Shown here one piece after another: positions 8,421 to 13,305 of a DNA stretch of 13,305 nt. Position 1 is the first letter of the stretch. Each line of letters begins with the position of its first letter. Position numbers and translations under genes: made by a program. Source of the DNA: Bacteroidia bacterium (GTDB lineage Bacteria; Bacteroidota; Bacteroidia; UKL13-3); NCBI GenBank assembly GCA_019454865.1, contig JACFNJ010000040.1:1-13305 (forward strand). The letters are read 5' to 3'. A model generated the notes under the pieces. It saw only the letters and a list, made by a program, of their open reading frames with translations. It was not told the DNA's origin and did no database searches.

Positions 8421-9218
8421 ATGTATTCCGATAGAAACAAGTTTAGAAAAGAACAATCAAAATTATCTGCCAAATCAGAGCAAAATAGTATATACGGAAT
8501 TCGTGCCGTAAGCGAAGCTATATTAGCCGGCAAAGAATTGAATAAAGTAATTATACAGCGCGGTGTTTCCAATCCTTTAATGCAAGGATTAGTAACTTTA
8601 TTGAATACACATAAAATTCCTTTTCAATATATACCACAACAATCCGGTATTTTTAATACAAACAAAAACCACCAAGGCGTAATAGCACATATATCTCCGG
8701 TTACATATTTTCGGCTTGATGATGTTATTCCACAATTATACGAAGAAGGTAAAGTGCCGTTTATATTAGTGTTGGATAGGATTACCGATGTGCGAAATTT
8801 TGGAGCTATTGCACGAAGCGCTTATTGTGCAGGTGTAAATACATTGGTAATACCGGATATAGGAGGTGCATTAGTAACTGATGATGCAATAAAAACTTCT
8901 GCGGGTGCATTAAATCATATCTCGGTTTGTAGAGAAAAAAACATGAAATCAACAATGGAATTGCTTAATCAATCCGGCATAACCACAATAGCCTGCACCG
9001 AGAAAGGGGCACAACCTATTTTTGCATTGGATTTAAAAATACCGATTGCCATAGTACTTGGTAATGAAGAAACCGGAATAAGCGCTGATGTTATAAAAAA
9101 ATGTTCGTACTTGGCAAAAATTCCTATGGAGTTTGGTGTACAATCTCTAAACGTTTCTGTTGCTGCAGGTATTGCTTGCTACGAAGTAACTCGACAACGC
9201 ATGCTTGATTTGAAATAA
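8421..9218 (+). CDS. rlmB: 23S rRNA (guanosine 2'-O)-methyltransferase, TrmH/RlmB family
   Basis: This is a SPOUT-class methyltransferase predicted to use S-adenosylmethionine to methylate a ribose 2'-OH of 23S rRNA (G2251 in E. coli numbering for RlmB). I chose the ATG at 8421 (265 residues) over an in-frame TTG at 8403, because the TTG lies inside or upstream of the -7 promoter box and adds no conserved residues. The N-terminal substrate-binding domain starts at NSIYGIRAVSEAI (about 22-34). The three SPOUT motifs are DRITDVRNFGAIAR (119-132), IVLGNEETGIS (211-221) and QSLNVSVAAG (241-250). All are intact, including the motif 1 Asn-Arg region and the Glu of motif 2. The exact target could instead be a tRNA or another rRNA site, because TrmH paralogues share these motifs. 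tadA follows 35 bases later, making a small RNA-modification pair. Confidence 0.9.
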   Translation: MYSDRNKFRKEQSKLSAKSEQNSIYGIRAVSEAILAGKELNKVIIQRGVSNPLMQGLVTLLNTHKIPFQYIPQQSGIFNTNKNHQGVIAHISPVTYFRLDDVIPQLYEEGKVPFILVLDRITDVRNFGAIARSAYCAGVNTLVIPDIGGALVTDDAIKTSAGALNHISVCREKNMKSTMELLNQSGITTIACTEKGAQPIFALDLKIPIAIVLGNEETGISADVIKKCSYLAKIPMEFGVQSLNVSVAAGIACYEVTRQRMLDLK

Positions 9219-9253
9219 TTTATTATCAATAAAGGAAACTTTACAATCAAAAA

Positions 9254-9697
9254 ATGGAATCACTTTATACCGATACTTATTTTATGCAGATGGCCTATAA
9301 AGAAGCACAAAAGGCATTTGAGTTTGGAGAAATTCCGGTGGGTGCAGTTGTTGTAAGTAATAATAAAGTGATTGGCAAAGGATATAATTTAACTGAGCAG
9401 TTGAATGATGTAACTGCTCATGCAGAAATGCAAGCAATTACCGCTGCAACAAATTATCTTGGTGCAAAATATTTAACAGATTGTACATTATATGTTACCC
9501 TTGAGCCCTGTGTAATGTGTGGTGGCGCATTATATTGGTCTAAAATAAGTAAAGTGGTTTTTGGAACAAAAGATGAAAAACAAGGGGCCGGAAGGTTAGG
9601 TAATTTGTATCATCCCAAAACAGAAATTGTATCGGGGATTATGGAATCCGAGTGCAAACAATTGCTGCAAGTTTTCTTTGACAGATTAAGAAAATAA
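9254..9697 (+). CDS. tadA: tRNA-specific adenosine deaminase TadA
   Basis: This 147-residue enzyme belongs to the cytidine/deoxycytidylate deaminase superfamily and is predicted to convert A34 to inosine in the anticodon of tRNA-Arg(ACG), allowing it to read CGN codons. The zinc site is complete: H56-A-E58 (in VTAHAEMQAI), with the proton-shuttling Glu58, and P85-C86-x2-C89 (LEPCVMCGGAL). EIPVGAVVV (26-34) is the typical N-terminal strand. Length is as expected for TadA. An AAAGGAAA stretch at 9231-9238 could serve as a rather distant ribosome binding site for the ATG at 9254. A guanine deaminase or another deaminase is a less likely alternative, given the short length and TadA-like motif context. 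It lies 35 bases after the rlmB-type gene and is probably co-transcribed with it. Confidence 0.93.
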   Translation: MESLYTDTYFMQMAYKEAQKAFEFGEIPVGAVVVSNNKVIGKGYNLTEQLNDVTAHAEMQAITAATNYLGAKYLTDCTLYVTLEPCVMCGGALYWSKISKVVFGTKDEKQGAGRLGNLYHPKTEIVSGIMESECKQLLQVFFDRLRK

Positions 9698-9753
9698 TAC
9701 GTATCAATATTTCATCAAAAAAATAATCAAATATTATATTTCGGTTAATTGGT

Positions 9754-9790
9754 TTCGTACGGTTTAATACGAATATAAATTTTAACTTCG
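9754..9790 (+). promoter_or_regulatory. Candidate sod promoter with upstream operator-like dyad
   Basis: The 130-base gap before sod contains TTCGTA (9754-9759) and its exact reverse complement TACGAA (9768-9773), separated by 8 bases. The same stretch can be read as a tandem pair of 10-mers, GGTTTCGTAC and GGTTTAATAC (9751-9770), differing at two positions. Ten bases below the dyad, TAACTTCG at 9783-9790 matches the -7 box TAnnTTTG with one mismatch, which would place the dyad over the -33 region. This suggests a regulator site controlling sod, but it rests on sequence shape alone. Confidence 0.4.
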
Positions 9791-9827
9791 CCATTCAATT
9801 TTTTAACAATTAAACTAATAAAATATT

Positions 9828-10430
9828 ATGGCATTTGAATTAGCAAAACTACCTTATGCGTATTCTGCATTAGAGCCACACATTGATGCTCGTACCATGG
9901 AAATCCACCATACCAAACATCACCAAGCATATATTACCAATTTAAATAATGCTATAGCCGGAACGGATGCAGAGAAATTATCTATTGAAGAAATTTGCAA
10001 AAACATAAGCAAATATCCGGTTGCTGTGCGCAACAATGGTGGTGGTCATTACAATCATTCCTTGTTTTGGAGCATATTAAGCGGAAGCCCATCAAGCCCA
10101 TCCGAAAAGCTATTGCAAGCTATAAATACAGATTTGGGCGGTATGGAAAAGCTAAAAGAAGAATTTAATAAAGCTGCTGCAACTCGCTTTGGTAGTGGTT
10201 GGGCGTGGTTATGTGTACAAGATGGTAAATTAAAAATATGCTCAACTCCTAACCAAGATAACCCATTAATGGATATTGCAGAGTGCAAAGCAACACCAAT
10301 TTTAGGTTTGGATGTATGGGAACACGCTTACTATTTACACTACCAAAATCGCAGACCGGATTATTGTGCCGCTTTCTGGAACATCATCAATTGGACAGAA
10401 GTTAGCCGTAGATACGAAAGTGCATTGTAA
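9828..10430 (+). CDS. sodA: Superoxide dismutase, Mn/Fe family with Mn-type signature
   Basis: This 200-residue cytosolic enzyme dismutates superoxide to oxygen and hydrogen peroxide. All four metal ligands are visible by comparison with E. coli MnSOD: His27 (EIHHTKHHQAY), His77 (GGHYNHSLFW), Asp162 and His166 (LDVWEHAYYL). The second-sphere pair that separates the two metal types is Gly73 with Gln143 (TPNQDNPLM), which is the Mn pattern; Fe enzymes place the Gln in the N-terminal half. Some Bacteroidota enzymes are known to accept either metal, so metal use is inferred. There is no signal peptide. The gene has a long upstream region with an operator-like dyad and a clear terminator, so it appears to be a single-gene unit. 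The symbol sodA reflects the Mn-type signature; sodB is used for this family in many Bacteroidota annotations. Confidence 0.95.
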   Translation: MAFELAKLPYAYSALEPHIDARTMEIHHTKHHQAYITNLNNAIAGTDAEKLSIEEICKNISKYPVAVRNNGGGHYNHSLFWSILSGSPSSPSEKLLQAINTDLGGMEKLKEEFNKAAATRFGSGWAWLCVQDGKLKICSTPNQDNPLMDIAECKATPILGLDVWEHAYYLHYQNRRPDYCAAFWNIINWTEVSRRYESAL

Positions 10431-10445
10431 ATATATTATCTTTAC

Positions 10446-10476
10446 TTTGAACTAATTAATATGCCGGGTATATTTG
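10446..10476 (+). promoter_or_regulatory. Bacteroidota-type promoter overlapping the sod terminator
   Basis: TTTG at 10446-10449, then exactly 19 bases, then TATATTTG at 10469-10476 matches the Bacteroidota consensus TTTG-N19-TAnnTTTG at every fixed position. The -7 box lies almost wholly in the loop of the sod terminator hairpin (loop 10468-10477). Transcription would begin at about 10482-10484, giving a leader of about 20 bases before the ATG at 10504. It is the best promoter match that I found in the window. Confidence 0.7.
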
Positions 10477-10495
10477 TCCGGCATATTTTATTTTA
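10458..10495 (+). terminator. Intrinsic terminator of sod
   Basis: AATATGCCGG (10458-10467) pairs perfectly with CCGGCATATT (10478-10487), a 10-bp stem with a 10-base loop, and is followed by a T-rich tail TTATTTTA starting inside the 3' arm. It lies 27 bases after the sod stop codon. Its loop contains a -7 promoter box for the next gene. Confidence 0.8.
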
Positions 10496-10503
10496 TACAC
10501 ACC

Positions 10504-10800
10504 ATGCAAGTTGTAATTAATGTTAGAGAAATTGAATCGGTACATGACATAACCGAAGTAAAACTTTTACCGGAAGATGTATTGACCACTTTTGAAGATA
10601 AGTGTGTACGCAGAGTTAATTTAGACAAAGCCGCTACACTTACTAAAGGAAAAGATATTAAAGCCGTGTTAGTGCTAAAAACACTAAACGGATACAAGAA
10701 AATTGAAACCAAAATACTTGGGGTTGATAACAAATACGTTTGGATTGAAAACAAAAAACTTGTACCTATTCAGGCAATTTATGCCGTTGATATAAATTAA
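10504..10800 (+). CDS. Small uncharacterised protein, 98 residues
   Basis: I do not recognise this protein. I chose the ATG at 10504, beginning MQVVINVREIESVHDIT. An in-frame TTG at 10474 would add ten residues encoded by the terminator hairpin and lies upstream of the predicted transcription start. There is no signal peptide or membrane segment, and only one cysteine (C34). The first half is acidic and helix-compatible (LLPEDVLTTFEDKCVRR). The second half is a run of alternating hydrophobic residues separated by short turns (KAVLVLKTLNGYKKIETKIL, then YVWIENKKLVPIQAIYAVDI), which suggests a small beta-rich fold of SH3- or Sm-like size. It has its own strong promoter and so is likely to be expressed. 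The balanced composition, good promoter and absence of an opposing gene favour a real gene. Function is unknown. Confidence 0.72.
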   Translation: MQVVINVREIESVHDITEVKLLPEDVLTTFEDKCVRRVNLDKAATLTKGKDIKAVLVLKTLNGYKKIETKILGVDNKYVWIENKKLVPIQAIYAVDIN

Positions 10801-10852
10801 AAACCTTTATTTTCAAGGGTGATTAACATTAGTATAATTATTTTGCCATTAA

Positions 10853-10883
10853 TTTGGAAATTTGCACCACTTAACATATCTTG
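10853..10883 (+). promoter_or_regulatory. Possible promoter of a small RNA
   Basis: TTTG at 10853-10856, then 20 bases, then TATCTTG at 10877-10883 resembles the Bacteroidota TTTG-N19-TAnnTTTG promoter with one T missing from the -7 box. No coding region of useful size follows before the terminator at 10960-10996. Confidence 0.4.
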
Positions 10884-10889
10884 CACTCG

Positions 10890-10996
10890 GTTTTAATTGT
10901 ATGAGGGGTTATCATACTTAAACAAAATAGCATTTATGCTATAATTTGGGGGTAAAGACAAGCCGGTAGAGTTTCACTCTATCGGTTTTGTTTTTT
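10890..10996 (+). ncRNA. Candidate small RNA ending in an intrinsic terminator
   Basis: The stretch from about 10890 to 10996 holds three successive hairpins and no plausible gene. The first is GTATGA/TCATAC (10899-10904 with 10912-10917). The second is ATAGCA/TGCTAT with a TTTA loop (10927-10932 with 10937-10942). The third is the terminator stem at 10960-10988. A promoter-like pair sits just upstream at 10853-10883. The terminator lies about 160 bases after the stop codon of the small protein gene, which is far for its own 3' end, so an independent transcript of about 107 bases is a fair explanation. The alternative is a long structured 3' untranslated region of the upstream gene. I do not recognise it as tmRNA, RNase P RNA, SRP RNA or a known riboswitch class. 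The exact 5' end is a guess. Confidence 0.35.
10960..10996 (+). terminator. Intrinsic terminator, plus-strand oriented
   Basis: Bases 10960-10972 pair with 10976-10988 to form a 13-bp stem with a TTC loop, including two G-T pairs (10966 with 10982, and 10962 with 10986), followed by TGTTTTTTATT. On the minus strand the two wobbles would become A-C mismatches and there is no T-tract. The element therefore acts on plus-strand transcripts and not for the convergent crotonase gene, which ends at 10998. Confidence 0.82.
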
Positions 10997-10997
10997 A

Positions 10998-11774
10998 TTA
11001 CCAACTAAGTTTTTCTTTGTTCAAAAAAGCTGCAATACCTCGTTTACAATCTTCTGTTGCTCTTGCTTTAGCGTTTGTATTAGCAGCATATAGTAATGCG
11101 TCATTTATATTCTTGCCGGGAATTGTTGCCAACATTTCTTTTACAATAGAAAGTGATTGGGATGAAGCAGTTTTGCATAATTTTTCAGCAAATTTTTCTA
11201 CTGTTTCAGCTATTGATTCTTTATTAATAATATCTGTAATTAAGTTTAGTTTTAATGCTTTTTGTGCATCAAAAACCTCACCGGTTAATAGTAATTCTCG
11301 GGTAGTTTTTTCACCTAATTTTTGTAGTAAAAATACCATAACAATTGCAGGTACAAACCCAATTTTAACTTCAGTATAGCCAAATAAACTTTCAGGTGTA
11401 GCAAAACAAAAATCACATACTGTAGCTAAGCCACACCCACCGGCTAAAGCCGCCCCTTCTACCATTGATATTACTACTTTGGAGTTGTTGTGAATTAAAT
11501 AAAACAATTCCTTTAAATGCAAAGAGTCTTCTACATTTTCTTCATATGAATTGTTTTGGAGTTGTTGTAAATATGCCAAATCAGCACCTGCACAAAATGC
11601 TTCACCGCTCCCTCTAAGTACAATTACTTTACAATTTTTATCTTTTTCTGCATCTCTAAGTGTTTGTTTAAGTTCACTTACTAATTCATAACTTAAAGCA
11701 TTTCTTTTTTCAGGACGATTTAACGTTATATAACCGATTCTGTTTTTTGCTTCGTATAAAACTAATTTACTCAT
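10998..11774 (-). CDS. Enoyl-CoA hydratase/isomerase family protein, possibly LiuC-like
   Basis: This 258-residue crotonase-fold enzyme acts on an acyl-CoA thioester. The oxyanion-hole segments are AFCAGADL (59-66) and EGAALAGGCGLA (106-117). Compared with rat mitochondrial enoyl-CoA hydratase, the second catalytic glutamate is retained as Glu135 (FGYTEVKIGF), but the first (GGGCE) is replaced by Gly115. The pattern GAALAGG-x-GL with TEVKIGFVPAIV is, from memory, like methylglutaconyl-CoA hydratase LiuC of leucine breakdown, and this is the best specific guess. A standard beta-oxidation hydratase is less likely because of the missing glutamate. The C-terminus (TEDCKRGIAAFLNKEK) is typical of the family and length is normal. 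The ATG at 11774 lies 5 bases after the comEC stop codon, so it is almost certainly translated from the same transcript, an arrangement with no obvious functional logic. Confidence 0.88.
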   Translation of the reverse strand: MSKLVLYEAKNRIGYITLNRPEKRNALSYELVSELKQTLRDAEKDKNCKVIVLRGSGEAFCAGADLAYLQQLQNNSYEENVEDSLHLKELFYLIHNNSKVVISMVEGAALAGGCGLATVCDFCFATPESLFGYTEVKIGFVPAIVMVFLLQKLGEKTTRELLLTGEVFDAQKALKLNLITDIINKESIAETVEKFAEKLCKTASSQSLSIVKEMLATIPGKNINDALLYAANTNAKARATEDCKRGIAAFLNKEKLSW

Positions 11775-11779
11775 ATTGC

Positions 11780-13305
11780 TTACAATGATAATTGAAAAGC
11801 CCCTGAATTGGACACATTATAAAATGAAATATTTTTCCGGATACAATATTCTTCTATGTGTTTTGCAGTATACAAACTAAGCGAACCGTTTATTATTATT
11901 TGCTTCGGATTGATATTTGATAGCTGTTCATCTTTTATTGGATATCGTATTATTAATAAATCCGGAGTTTTAACATCTGCATTACCTTTACCTGAGAGCA
12001 CAATAGATTTACCTGCCACATTTACTACCTGCCAATTTTTATTTATTGCTATTGTATCAATAGTACTTGTTCTGTTTTTCCAAATGTTTTGTTGTAAATG
12101 AAACTTGAATTTTTCTTTGTTTGAAAGCATTGTGCTATCTAAAAAATAAGACGCATTACTGCCTTGAAATAAACCTATAGCTGTTCCTTTGGATATGCTG
12201 TACACAATTAATTTTTGTTGTTTGTATAGTGAAAAATTTTGAAACACATGTATTGATATAAAAATTATTAAACTCAAGATTGCGGTTTTTAATAATATTA
12301 TATTACGATTTATAAAGTAATAAATAATAGCAATGAAAAAAACATACATAAAGATGCTTTGTATAATCTCAATTTGCAAGCCATTTACATAAGCATAGGG
12401 TATTGATTCCACTTGCTTTACTAACCAGTTGGTAAATGCAATGCAATGCTTAGTAAGCCACCCTACCTGTTCAGCTATTACCGGAAAAGGCGATACTAAT
12501 AACAAAACAATACAAGCGTAAAGTATTATTGTAGTGAGTGGAATTATTAATAAATTAGAAAACAAGAAGCAGTTTGGGAATTGATGAAAATATAAAATTC
12601 CAATAGGCGTAGTTGTTATTTGTGCAGCTATGGATACAGAAGTTATTTTCCAAATCTGATCAAGCAACCAATTGTGTGTAACAATCCATTTATATAGTAA
12701 GGGTTGGATAGCTACAATCCCGATTACAGCCATATAACTAAGCTGAAATCCCACATTAGCAAGCATATTTGTATCAAAGCAAAGCAACACAAAACACGAG
12801 GCAGCAAGCGTATTATAAATATTGGTTTTTCTGTCAATAAGTTGTGATACAAGAATAAATGTAAACATAACGGTAGCACGTAATATACTTGGCGATAAAC
12901 CACACAAGGCGGAATAAATCCAAATGCATGCAATCAAAATAGTTCGTTTGGCTAATAATAGTTTCTTGTTTTTATTCATAAAAAACAGAAGTCCGTTTAA
13001 GATATAAAGGATTAACCCAACGTGCATACCCGACACCGCAAGTACGTGCAAAGTACCCGTATTGGCATAAGCGTTTAATGTGCTCTGTTCAATTTCATCA
13101 TCAAATCCATATACCAATGCAAGTGCTACTCCAACCTCATTTTTTTCTTTTATATATTGTTTCAATACCTGCTTAAAATAATGTTGTACAGAATAAATTG
13201 CTTGTAAAATTGGGTTGCCATTGTTTACAGAAATAACAGCAAACTGCTTTTGGTTTACATAAGCTTGGTAATAAATATGATTAAATGCAAGGTAACGTTT
13301 GTAGT
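11780..13305 (-). CDS. comEC: ComEC/Rec2 family DNA-uptake channel, 5' end off the window
   Basis: This polytopic inner-membrane protein is predicted to form the channel that takes single-stranded DNA into the cytoplasm during natural transformation. The frame stays open from the stop at 11780 to the right edge, giving 507 visible residues. A TTG at 13165 is an internal leucine, since conserved-looking sequence continues upstream (KRYLAFNHIYYQAY near 13260-13300, the end of the N-terminal DUF4131-like region). The competence core shows ANTGTLHVLAVSGMHVGLI (about 13005-13065), GLSPSILRATVMFTFILVSQ (about 12845-12905) and VGFQLSYMAVIGIV (about 12710-12755), with several hydrophobic helices after it. 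The C-terminal soluble part (GSNASYF, then IIINGSLSLYTAKHI, KNISFYNVSNSGAFQLSL) matches the short tail I associate with Bacteroidota ComEC. The metallo-beta-lactamase domain found in Firmicutes ComEC is absent. The crotonase gene follows by 5 bases. Confidence 0.92.
   Translation of the reverse strand, partial: YKRYLAFNHIYYQAYVNQKQFAVISVNNGNPILQAIYSVQHYFKQVLKQYIKEKNEVGVALALVYGFDDEIEQSTLNAYANTGTLHVLAVSGMHVGLILYILNGLLFFMNKNKKLLLAKRTILIACIWIYSALCGLSPSILRATVMFTFILVSQLIDRKTNIYNTLAASCFVLLCFDTNMLANVGFQLSYMAVIGIVAIQPLLYKWIVTHNWLLDQIWKITSVSIAAQITTTPIGILYFHQFPNCFLFSNLLIIPLTTIILYACIVLLLVSPFPVIAEQVGWLTKHCIAFTNWLVKQVESIPYAYVNGLQIEIIQSIFMYVFFIAIIYYFINRNIILLKTAILSLIIFISIHVFQNFSLYKQQKLIVYSISKGTAIGLFQGSNASYFLDSTMLSNKEKFKFHLQQNIWKNRTSTIDTIAINKNWQVVNVAGKSIVLSGKGNADVKTPDLLIIRYPIKDEQLSNINPKQIIINGSLSLYTAKHIEEYCIRKNISFYNVSNSGAFQLSL

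Noticed and set aside
10474..10476. TTG start for the 98-residue protein
   Set aside because: It is inside the terminator loop and the -7 promoter box, upstream of the expected transcription start.
10901..10921. Six-codon reading frame (MRGYHT) inside the candidate small RNA, as a possible leader peptide
   Set aside because: It is too short, has no clear ribosome binding site, and no regulated gene follows in the same direction.
11017..11379. 120-codon open frame on the plus strand opposite the crotonase gene
   Set aside because: It is a shadow of the real gene. Its translation is biased and low in complexity, with no recognisable motif, and the minus-strand frame carries clear family motifs.
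13163..13165. TTG as the start of ComEC
   Set aside because: The frame continues to the window edge with sequence that fits the family's N-terminal part. This codon is an internal leucine.
1..13305. A new defence system, biosynthetic cluster, prophage, insertion sequence or CRISPR array
   Set aside because: I found no transposase, integrase, nuclease/helicase or toxin-antitoxin motif, no regularly spaced repeats and no target-site duplications. Most genes are housekeeping types.

Overview
The window looks like chromosomal DNA of a Bacteroidota bacterium. Three signs support this. Two large secreted proteins end in a C-terminal sorting domain of the type IX secretion system (T9SS type A, with a YPNP/FPNP start). 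A TonB-dependent outer-membrane receptor carries an N-terminal carboxypeptidase-regulatory-like domain. Several promoters follow the Bacteroidota -33/-7 pattern (TTTG, about 19 bases, TAnnTTTG) rather than the E. coli type. The DNA is A+T-rich throughout, with no obvious change of composition between genes. No gap exceeds 300 bases; the longest (10801-10997) holds a probable small RNA and a terminator.

Layout. 1-4438 (+): a TonB-dependent receptor whose start lies off the left edge, then a T9SS-exported alpha/beta-hydrolase-fold protein that appears to lack catalytic Ser and His. 4459-4496: a strong hairpin terminator between convergent genes. 4495-7556 (-): a secreted M6-type metalloprotease with PKD-like domains and a T9SS tail, followed 11 bases downstream by a ComF-family phosphoribosyltransferase. 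7672-9697 (+): ferredoxin/flavodoxin-NADP+ reductase-like flavoprotein, RlmB-type 23S rRNA 2'-O-methyltransferase, and tRNA adenosine deaminase TadA. 9828-10800 (+): Mn-type superoxide dismutase, then a small unknown protein whose promoter lies inside the sod terminator. 10853-10996 (+): candidate small RNA. 10998-13305 (-): ComEC (start off the right edge) and a crotonase-family enzyme, probably one operon.

How the genes fit together. Most are ordinary housekeeping genes: translation-related RNA modification (rlmB, tadA), redox and oxidative stress (FNR-like, sod), and DNA uptake (comF and comEC, in separate operons). The cell-surface block is the more accessory part: an outer-membrane receptor beside a probable pseudo-hydrolase, and a secreted protease. 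I see no defence system, biosynthetic cluster, prophage, insertion sequence or CRISPR. The points most worth a second look are the catalytically degenerate secreted hydrolase, the promoter embedded in a terminator at 10446-10487, and the possible small RNA at about 10890-10996.
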